From JAHIKV01 sp963733145 (GTDB lineage Bacteria > Planctomycetota > Planctomycetia > Pirellulales > Thermoguttaceae), in contig CAVTCJ010000011.1 of NCBI GenBank assembly GCA_963733145.1, forward strand, positions 150,845 to 214,844: 64,000 nucleotides of DNA, in the 5' to 3' direction. The translations under genes and the position numbers were made by a program. This document shows positions 57,101 through 64,000 of this stretch, one piece after another; the stretch's first letter is position 1, and each line of letters opens with the position of its first letter. The notes beneath the pieces were generated by a model, which saw nothing but the letters and a program-made list of their open reading frames with translations, was not told the origin of the DNA and searched no databases.

Positions 57101-59740
57101 GCCGTCGAAGCTGACCGCAGCAGCGGCGGCGACGGTCAAGTTTCCGTCAACCTCCGCGTTGACGAGCAGTTCCAGCTCTCCGCCGCTGACCGTCACATTG
57201 CCGTCAATCGAGCCGCTATCCGCGATCTGCAGCACGCCGGCCTGGACCGTCGTCCCGCCACTGTAGGTGTTTTCGCCGTCGAGGGTCAACGTACCGGCGC
57301 CGCCCTTGACCAACGGGACCGGATACAATGTCGGACCGGGTATCAGGATCCCCAATTCGCCCACGTTCTTTAGCGTGCCGGAAAGGAACTGACCGTCGCC
57401 GCCATTGTAGTAGTCCACGGCGATGTTGCCGCCCGACAGATCGAGTGTCCCGCCGCTTAAGGCCACCGTGCGTTGGACGTACAAACCGTGGGTCACCACC
57501 GATTGGCCCGCATTGAGCGAGGTGGTGAGGGTCGGTCCGCCCAGCATGGACAGCGTGCCACCCACCTCCGCCGTGCCGGTGGTAAAGGCCAGTGTGCCCG
57601 CGATCGTGGCGTCGCCGGTGATCGTGCCACCGCCGTCGAAGGTAACCGTGCCATCGGCGCTGACGGTCAAGTCACCGTCGATCTGGGCGTCGCCGATAAG
57701 CGTCAGGCTTCCGGCAGACACTGCCGCGTCGCCGACGAGCGAGCCCGTACTGGAAATCTGCAGCGTGCCCGCTTCGATTGCCGTCCCGCCGCTGTAGCTA
57801 TCCTCGCCGCAAAGAACCAATGTGCCGCTGCCCGTTTTGGTTAGCTCTCCTTCACCGGAGATTGTAGAAGTGATCGTAGCCGTAACGCCTGAGTCCACCG
57901 TAATCTCGATACCATTCTCGTCCAAGGCGAGAGCCCCCGAAGAGATCGTGTAGCCGGATGCGCTGAAGAGGACCGACTGGGCGGCAACAGTCCCGGATAC
58001 GGTCACTGTGTAGCCCGTGCCATCGAATACAGCGCCGTCGCCGGCCACCCAATACGACGCGAAGCCTTCCCCGTCCGTCCAGTTGGCCGTTTCGGTGTCC
58101 CACACACTGGAACCAGGCAGCGGCGTCCAGTGGAGTTCCGCCGTTTCGTCGCTCACAGTAGTCGTAAAAGTGGTCTCCACGTACAGTCCGCCGGGGTCGG
58201 TGGCCCGCACGGTCAGATCGGCGTCCCCCTCGGCTCCCACGGCATAAGAAAGCGAGAGTTGCCCCGTCTCGGTATCGATTTGGATCAATGCAAACAGGTC
58301 CGGGTTGGTGTTGTCCGTTATCTGGTAGCTGAGCGACCAGTCGGCGTTCTCCTCGTCATCGAAGGCCGACCATAGGTCCACTGCCGAAGAGACCCGACCA
58401 GCGTGAACGCTTAAATCTTCAACGCCAGAGGCCGTTGGTGCGGAGCCGAGTTGCCGCATGAACACACCGTCGTTGTCTCCATCGCCTTTGCCCGACCAGA
58501 CCACCACGTATCCTGCGCTGGCCGCGGCTACCGTGGCAAACTCTTGGGCGTTGTCGGTGGTGTCATTGATAAGCTGCTCGCCTCCCAGGGCCGTTCCATC
58601 GCTATCGTATTCGCGGGCATATATCCCTTGGTTGTCAGTGGCCCCTTTGCCAGACCAACTGACTGTAAAGCCGCCCTTGTCGTTATAGGCCACGGAAGGA
58701 TATTGCTGATCGTTGTCGGTGTAGCTGTTCACCTGAAACTCGCTGCCCACCGCGTCGCCATCCGCATCGTACCGCTGGGCAAAAATCCCCCAGCCGCTGA
58801 CGTCCTGGTTGCTCTGCCAAGCGATGGTGACTTGTCCATCCGGCCCCACGCCGATGGCCGGATACTGCTGATGGCCGTCAGTAGTGGTGTTCACCTGGAA
58901 TTCGCTTCCCACCGCGTCACAGTCGGCATCGAACCGCTGGGCAAAAATGCCCGTGCAATCGCCGTCCTGGGCGCCATGACTCTGCCAGGCCACGATGAAC
59001 GCCGAGTCCGGCAAGGCGGCCACGGTAGGCAGTTGCTGCTGGTCACTGGTCTCGGTGTTGATCAGGAACTCGTCGCCAACCGCGTCTCCGTCCGCATCGT
59101 AGCGGCGACCGAAGACGCCGCTGCTATCGCCGTCTCCTCGTCCACCCCAAATCACGATGAAGCCGTGGTCTGCCAAGCAGGCGACGGTTGGGGTTTCCTG
59201 ATCGCCCTGGGTGGTCTGGTTTACCTGAAACTCGCTACCCACCGCCTGCCCGTTGGCTGCATACCGCTGGCCAAAGATACCCTTCCCGTCCCCGTCCTGC
59301 CCAAAACTCTCCCAGACGATAACGAAGGAGCCATCCTCGGCCACCGCCACGCTGGATCGCTGTTGGGTGTCGTCGGTGGTGCTGTTTACCAGAAATTCGT
59401 TCCCTACCGCCGCGCCCGTGCCATCGAACCGTTGGGCGTAGATGCCCTTGTTGTCGCCGTCCTGATACTGGCTGGTCCAGGTTGCCACGCACCCGCCGTC
59501 CGGCATGGCCGCCACGGCGTTGCCGCTGTCGAATAGCCGCTGGGTGGCGGAGAGGTAGGAATTAACCAAACCCTCATTGGCGTAAGGGTTTATGGAAAGC
59601 AGAGCCCTCTCTTCGAGGGGTTCGATGCTGAACGATCGCTGGCCGGGCTTCTTGCAGCAGTTGCCCTTGCAGTGGCGCTTGCTTTTCCGCGAACCGAACG
59701 CGCCTAAAAGACGACCCCAGGACCATGATGAGCGGCGCAT
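45184..59740 (-). CDS. Giant secreted beta-helix / RHS-repeat protein with variable tip (about six frameshifts)
   Basis: About 4,850 codons. Starts MRRSSWSWGRLLGAFGSRKS with GGGAGG upstream; residues 39-49 are the LExRxLLS motif (IEPLEERALLS). Then: seven 55-residue repeats like IFAQRYDADGDAVGSEFQVN (about 55-430); a cadherin-like domain (VDLWSAFDDEENADWSLSY); many autotransporter-type beta-strand repeats (TKTGSGTLVLCGEDSYSGGT); a second cadherin-like domain (VDLWPAFQDREDADAALAF) and more beta-strand repeats; a Cys-rich hinge (CTIEKSCPTCGQCKPP); an RHS region (YDEAGRMVATAAFQRLP and others); the RHS core, ending NLYRYCGDDPVSNVDPLG; and a tip of about 200 residues with nine Cys (SICTNKDCGCKEVTVYYERV). 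Frames change near 56550, 56225, 55130, 50950, 46930 and 46033, each within recognisable homology. No outer-membrane beta barrel or toxin domain is recognised. Confidence 0.75.
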
Positions 59741-59939
59741 GGATTGCTCCCTCCCGTGTTTGCAGACGATGAGCGCTTGCGTTTGACCCCCCGGCCAAAC
59801 ACGCCCGGCGATGTTTTTCAGAAGTCATTCCGAGGACGTTGATGCGCGACCTGAAAAGTGCGCATCATTGCCCTCTACTATATAAATTGGCGCAACTCTC
59901 CGAAATGTTGCGCAATCTGAAAATATTTTCAAATTTTCA

Positions 59940-60626
59940 TCATTCGCTGCAGGACAGTACAATCTCAGGTGGGGGAATGCTTCTCAAGCCTGCCTGGTCC
60001 CCGCAAATATCCAGGCAACAGGTTTTGCCGATCTCATCCCACTTTTTCTTCAGCCGAAAGCAGCGAAAACGCACGTTGTCGGCATTCATCTTCAGTTCGG
60101 CCCCGATCTTTGTGTAGCTCTGGTTGAGGAAATAATGTCGGCAGAAAATCTCGAAATTCGCCGGCGATATTTCACGGGAAAACTTGGCAAGAGCCGATTT
60201 CAGCCGATCTTCCTGCTCTCTGACGACACATCTCTCTTCGGGACCTAACTCTCGTGATGGCAATCGATCAAACTTCTCGGTGTCAATGGTGAACATCACT
60301 CGGCGGACGACCTGTCTTCGCCTTAACTGCCTGATCTTTCGCTTTGCCAGGCAGGCCAGCCACGACGACAAACTCCCCCGCTCGGGGTTGTACTCCAGGA
60401 TAGGCAGCTTGGTGACAACCTCTGCCCAAACTTCCTGAGCCAAATCCTCAATGTCCGTACCGTTTGTTGTCCAACTGTATTCGAGAACAACCCCCCGTAT
60501 CATGCACTGTGACCGAACGTAAACTTGCTTCTGCCTATGGAGGGAGTCCTGCGAGAGATTGCACTGCACTTGCCGACAACCCAGGAAAAATTGCAGGTCA
60601 CGGCATAGTCCCTCTTTACCATCCAC
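59940..60626 (-). CDS. ECF-like RNA polymerase sigma factor
   Basis: Region 2 contains NGTDIEDLAQEVWAEVVTKL and NPERGSLSSWLACLAKRKIR; region 4 contains ISPANFEIFCRHYFLNQSYT and KIGAELKMNADNVRFRCFRL. The start is uncertain: GTG 60626 leaves room for region 2.1, the frame is open to 60845, and ATG near 60504 would cut region 2. The N-terminal stretch before VYVRSQC is unconvincing, so a frameshift may lie there. It lies 200 bases upstream of the giant gene on the same strand and may control it. No anti-sigma gene is adjacent. Confidence 0.72.
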   Translation of the reverse strand: MDGKEGLCRDLQFFLGCRQVQCNLSQDSLHRQKQVYVRSQCMIRGVVLEYSWTTNGTDIEDLAQEVWAEVVTKLPILEYNPERGSLSSWLACLAKRKIRQLRRRQVVRRVMFTIDTEKFDRLPSRELGPEERCVVREQEDRLKSALAKFSREISPANFEIFCRHYFLNQSYTKIGAELKMNADNVRFRCFRLKKKWDEIGKTCCLDICGDQAGLRSIPPPEIVLSCSE

Positions 60627-61088
60627 CTGCCGAGAGACAGAAGCCAGTGCCAATGCATGAGGCGTGACAATAAATGAGGTGAGTGCCCCCCTCCCAATCG
60701 AGTCGGGTGAGAGACAAAAGAAAACAATGCTCCCCAAGAAGTCGCGTCTTTTAATGGCTCTGCCCCTTCTCGAATGTTTACTCCGCCGAAAAAGTCGAGC
60801 GCCAACGGCCAGAGATTGATGCCTCGATTTTGGGAAGCTCATCAAACATGATGTCCTGCCCTTGATGTGCGAGCCTCAACAACGAAGCCATCTGCTTCGT
60901 CTGATTAGATGAGCGTACTATGGCGAAGCACTGCGAAAAAATCAACCCCCTCTCGCCAGAGTTTTTTCTCTACAGCAATGTCTGGCAATGATTTTGGTAA
61001 ACCAGGAAAACCTCCTCCCTGCATAGCGGGGCAATTCGACATGTTGCCTATGGCAATTACTGCGTGCGTGATGTATTGAAAGCCAGAA

Positions 61089-61110
61089 AGTGTGACAACA
61101 TGTTGTCACA
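61089..61110. promoter_or_regulatory. Perfect 22-bp palindrome, possible operator
   Basis: GTGTGACAACA followed directly by its exact inverse TGTTGTCACAC. It is the only such element in the 660-base gap between the divergent ECF sigma gene and the DUF3467 gene. Size and symmetry fit a dimeric repressor site. The rest of 60846-61290 holds no gene that I can support. Confidence 0.55.
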
Positions 61111-61292
61111 CCTCTGCGCCGTGCTGAAAAGATGCTTTCTGTTGGGGATCGGTTAGCAGGCGCCGATTTTATCCGGTTGCACTTGGGAAAAATGTGTTGC
61201 CGATTGCCACTGAAGAGTCCTGCTGCTAAAGTCATTCCTTCTTGTTTCACGCAATCTGAGAGCTGACCACTAATCAGAGAGAAGGAGCAACG

Positions 61293-61673
61293 ATGGCAGA
61301 TACGAACGGAAAACCGACTCCCGCCGAACAAGCACCCGAATCCACTCCCGCTCCCGCCGTCACGGCCCAGCCGCCGGCAATCAAGATTGACGACTCGAAG
61401 GTGATGGCGTCTTATGCCAATTTCTGTCGCATTTCAGGCACGCCGGAGGAGCTGATCATCGACTTCGGCCTGAACCCGCAGCCGTCCGGTGTACCGAGCG
61501 AACCGATCCCTGTCGTCCAGCGGATCATCACCAATTTCTATACGGCCAAACGGATGCTGCACGCCTTGGCGATGACCATCCAGCGGCACGAAGGCACCTT
61601 CGGCGTTTTGGAGACCGACGTGCAGAAGCGGGTGCAACCGGGGATGCTTCGACAACAGGCCACCAGCCGATAG
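61293..61673 (+). CDS. DUF3467 family protein
   Basis: 126 residues. After a Pro/Ala-rich N-terminal tail comes the DUF3467 pattern: KVMASYANFCRISGTPEELI, DFGLNPQP, PIPVVQRIITNFYTAKRMLH, ALAMTIQRHEGTFGVLETDV and QKRVQPG. The family is common in planctomycetes; its function is unknown. AAGGAG precedes the ATG by about six bases. Intact; it converges with the Cys-rich gene group that follows. Confidence 0.82.
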   Translation: MADTNGKPTPAEQAPESTPAPAVTAQPPAIKIDDSKVMASYANFCRISGTPEELIIDFGLNPQPSGVPSEPIPVVQRIITNFYTAKRMLHALAMTIQRHEGTFGVLETDVQKRVQPGMLRQQATSR

Positions 61674-61697
61674 ATGTTGTCGACGGCCTGCCGCCGA

Positions 61698-62177
61698 TCA
61701 AGACGCAGGCTCGATGGTCGGCGGAATCGAGGCTGCACTGAGTGCCGGCACTGGCTTGAAGTCAGCTCTTTCCGCTTTGTGGATTGCGCTGAGCACCAGC
61801 CGTTTGACAGCCCAGCGGACGCCGGGGAGTTTTGCCGTCCCCCAGCCGCGCCGCTGGGCTTCACTCGATAGCCATTCGACAATCTCGTCGAGGTGCTCTC
61901 TGCAACCCTGTGGTCCCCAGGCGTTCATCTGGGCGATCCGCGAGCGGCACTGGCAGTCTTCCGTGGGAGCCTCGCCAACCCAGCGCAGGATGGCGTCGTG
62001 CAGATAGTCGCCGGGGCCGCGGGTAGCGGGAATTGCAGGTTCAGTCTGCTGCTGAGGTTTCGGCCTGGGCTTCTCCGGATCGGCGTCGCACTGCCGCCGT
62101 GGCCGGTAGCCGAAGCGGGCGCGGCACCGCTGGCACTCCCATTTCCTGTCGGCGGCTGGCTCGAAGACGCAGTCCAT
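61698..62177 (-). CDS. Zinc-ribbon-like hypothetical protein
   Basis: About 159 residues from ATG 62177. The N-terminus MDCVFEPAADRKWECQRCRA has a C-x2-C pair followed later by another Cys, consistent with a small zinc ribbon. Then a Pro-rich linker and a helical domain (CREHLDEIVEWLSSEAQRRG, GVRWAVKRLVLSAIHKAERA). Its start overlaps the upstream stop (TAATG), so it is translationally coupled. No family name can be given. Confidence 0.65.
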   Translation of the reverse strand: MDCVFEPAADRKWECQRCRARFGYRPRRQCDADPEKPRPKPQQQTEPAIPATRGPGDYLHDAILRWVGEAPTEDCQCRSRIAQMNAWGPQGCREHLDEIVEWLSSEAQRRGWGTAKLPGVRWAVKRLVLSAIHKAERADFKPVPALSAASIPPTIEPAS

Positions 62178-63750
62178 TACACGTTGCTCAAGATCAGAGT
62201 GTGAGTGCCGTCCGTGAGGGTCTTGCTGAAGCTTGTGCAGTCGATGGGCCACGCCTGAGAGCCGTAGATGCCGAAATACGCGGGGCCAGCGGTGATCCAG
62301 ATGTTGTTGCTGGGAGGCTGATTGTTATAGTAGAAGTAGACCGTCCAGCCGAAACTGCCACCGTTGTATTGCCAGCAGCAATCACCGTATGTGCTTGTGC
62401 GAGCGTAAGAAAAACTCAGCACGAAGTCGCCGTCGCGCTCGTCGCCGAAGCCTGAGGCTTGCAGCCGCAATTCTGGCGTGTCGCAGCCGCCGGAGAGGCA
62501 CGCCGGACAGCGACTCTCCAGACAGGTGTTGTAGACGCAAGGCGTGTGCCCATCCACCGCTTCCACGCGGAGCGTCACGTTCGTCGCGTCGCAGCCGGTG
62601 AAGTTGTTGGTGACCAGCTCGAAGTCCGAGACGTCCAGCGACAAGGCTTCCGGCTTATCCGGGCCGAGGTCCGACCGCCAGAGCAACAGCACCGTCTCAG
62701 ACAGACCGCTGGGTACGCTGATCTTGACGTACAGCCAATAGTGCCCGCCCGAGAAGTCCAGGTATGCCTTGTGCCAAGCGCCCGCTGGCAGGCAATAGTC
62801 ATACCAGGTACTTGCTCTGTCGGGAACCGACCAGGTGCAGCTTGGCGGCTGCACCGACTCATAAGCCGCGGCCGGGCGGGTTGGTTCCCGAGATACATCG
62901 AACGATCGAGACAGGAGCAGGGCGACTGACCGTAAATCTCGCAGTCGCCGGGGGCGAATCCGCTGTAGGTGAGTCGCAGGCAAGAGGGCACTTCGTCCCA
63001 ACGGGCATAAGAGCAACCGGCGCGGCAGGGTAGGCATTCGATCCAAAGCGACTCGTTGAAACCGCCGGTGGGCTTCAGGATATAGAACCGGTCAAAGTAG
63101 AGGCAGGTGCCGGCGTCATCGCCGCCCAGAGCGATCTGGTCCCCTGGGAAAGTGGTGACGTCGATCTTCCCGAGGCGATACCAGTATTGCCACACCGAGT
63201 AGTCATAGTTGGGAAACCCCGCAGTGACGATCCGATAGTTGTCGCCATCGGACCAGACGCAGATGCCTACGAATAGCGGCCCGTAGGTGAACGCGGGCGC
63301 CAAGTTGGAAGAGAACACGTGCGTCCGGGTGTCGCCAACCTGGTTGCCGCTGGCGTCGAAGAGGCGGAAATAATAAGTCGCGGTGTTTACAATAAATGGG
63401 TTTGCCTCGAATACGAGAGGTCCGGCCTCGATCTCGACGTAACAAGCGGCCGAGTCGTCGCCTCCGAAGAAGATGCGGGCCTTCTGACCGAGTGTGGAGA
63501 AGGTGACCTCCACCTGCACGGAGAATACGTCCGGGACATGGTACGCCTGCAATATCTTGGAGCCGGTTCCGCAGCCCTTCAGCCGTGAGTAATGGTCATA
63601 AGGGAACGTACTCTCCGTTCCGCTCTCTATCGACCAGGTTCCGGCCTCTACGCTCCAGCCGCTACCCACGTCCACGCGTTCAAACTCATCCGCGAGCAAG
63701 ACGCAGTCGCAGCAACTCGGACAGGGCAGAAATCGCCAGGGTGCGGACAT
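62177..63750 (-). CDS. Cys-rich beta-rich protein (one frameshift)
   Basis: Begins MSAPWRFLPCPSCCDCVLLA. The first half looks like a concanavalin-type jelly roll: FERVDVGSGWSVEAGTWSIE, VFSVQVEVTFSTLGQKARIF, LYFDRFYILKPTGGFNESLW. A frameshift near 62870 joins the second half (ASTWYDYCLPAGAWHKAYLD, FSGGHYWLYVKISVPSGLSE, TCLESRCPACLSGGCDTPEL, ending TLILSNV). Joined length is about 524 residues with many Cys. The pattern recalls structural or surface proteins of planctomycete prophage-like clusters, but no phage hallmark gene is in view. Confidence 0.62.
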
Positions 63751-63797
63751 GGGAAAGAGGGATTAGGGATTGGGGATTAGGGATTGGAAGTCCATGC

Positions 63798-64000
63798 TCA
63801 GCATTCGGACCCGGTGACGAACCATTTTTGGGCGTCGGGCCGGTAGGTCACCTCGACCCACTTGCCGGAGTTGATCGTGCCGCTGGTCATAAGCGGCGGG
63901 GCGTAGGCGGTGACGTTGTGTCCCGAGTCAACCAGCGGGTGCTGCCAGTAGATGGAGACTGTGGCCGAGCCGTTGGCGCTGAGCGAACCATCGAGCTTTC
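63798..64000 (-). CDS. C-terminal part of a protein running off the right edge
   Basis: An open minus-strand frame ending in TGA at 63798. It reads KLDGSLSANGSATVSIYWQH and GTINSGKWVEVTYRPDAQKW, then FVTGSEC. It resembles the beta-rich C-termini found in planctomycete phage-related proteins. It lies 47 bases upstream of the Cys-rich gene on the same strand; a short GGATTAGG direct repeat fills the gap. Confidence 0.6.
   Translation of the reverse strand, partial: KLDGSLSANGSATVSIYWQHPLVDSGHNVTAYAPPLMTSGTINSGKWVEVTYRPDAQKWFVTGSEC

Overview
The window looks like a chromosomal piece of a GC-rich planctomycete (Pirellulales-like), probably from a draft or metagenome assembly. Pointers are two giant secreted proteins with the planctomycetal LExRxLLS motif near the N-terminus, a PEP-CTERM protein, a DUF3467 protein, abundant RpoD-like and ECF sigma factors, a planctomycete-style C25 (gingipain-like) peptidase and intergenic DNA full of palindromic repeats. 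No rRNA, tRNA or CRISPR array was found.

Layout. (1) 1-9281, minus strand: one gene block for a type IV pilus / type II secretion machine (three pseudopilin-like genes, a PilX/GspK-like gene, GspH-like pseudopilin, pilM, pilN, pilO, PilP-like protein and the secretin running off the left edge). (2) 9846-12313: an RpoD-like sigma factor and an ExeA-type ATPase. (3) 13188-26228: housekeeping and accessory genes (ManA, ECF sigma/anti-sigma pair, alpha/beta hydrolase, NAD-type isocitrate dehydrogenase, a sigma-region-4 protein, a PIN/Phd toxin-antitoxin pair, a Ser/Thr kinase, a rhamnose-mutarotase-like protein, glutamate dehydrogenase), separated by at least seven families of palindromic repeats, two of them MITE-like. 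(4) 26471-31229: a secreted C25 peptidase with Calx-beta and FG-GAP-like repeats, and a PEP-CTERM protein. (5) 31482-38521: accessory island with an IS66 remnant, an integrase-type transposase, a complete ISAs1 transposase gene and two decayed gene ends. (6) 38681-59740, minus strand: a giant beta-helix/RHS protein of about 4,850 codons and, downstream, two further RHS-core cassettes with different Cys-rich C-terminal tips. Each of the three tips is followed by a small membrane-protein gene. The cassettes are separated by 13 copies of a REP element and the N-terminal remnant of a REP-associated tyrosine transposase (RAYT). (7) 59940-64000: an ECF sigma factor next to the giant gene, a perfect 22-bp palindrome, a DUF3467 gene and a Cys-rich gene group running off the right edge.

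The most interesting system is region 6. It has the layout of a polymorphic secreted effector (one long delivery protein, displaced alternative tips, candidate immunity genes), built into a planctomycete beta-helix exoprotein and cut into units by REP/RAYT DNA. Toxin and immunity functions are inferred from layout only; no tip matches a toxin family I recognise.

Caution: about 30 frameshifts interrupt otherwise well conserved genes, including isocitrate and glutamate dehydrogenase. Assembly or sequencing indels are the simplest cause. I therefore give whole-gene spans with the approximate shift points rather than calling every broken gene a pseudogene.
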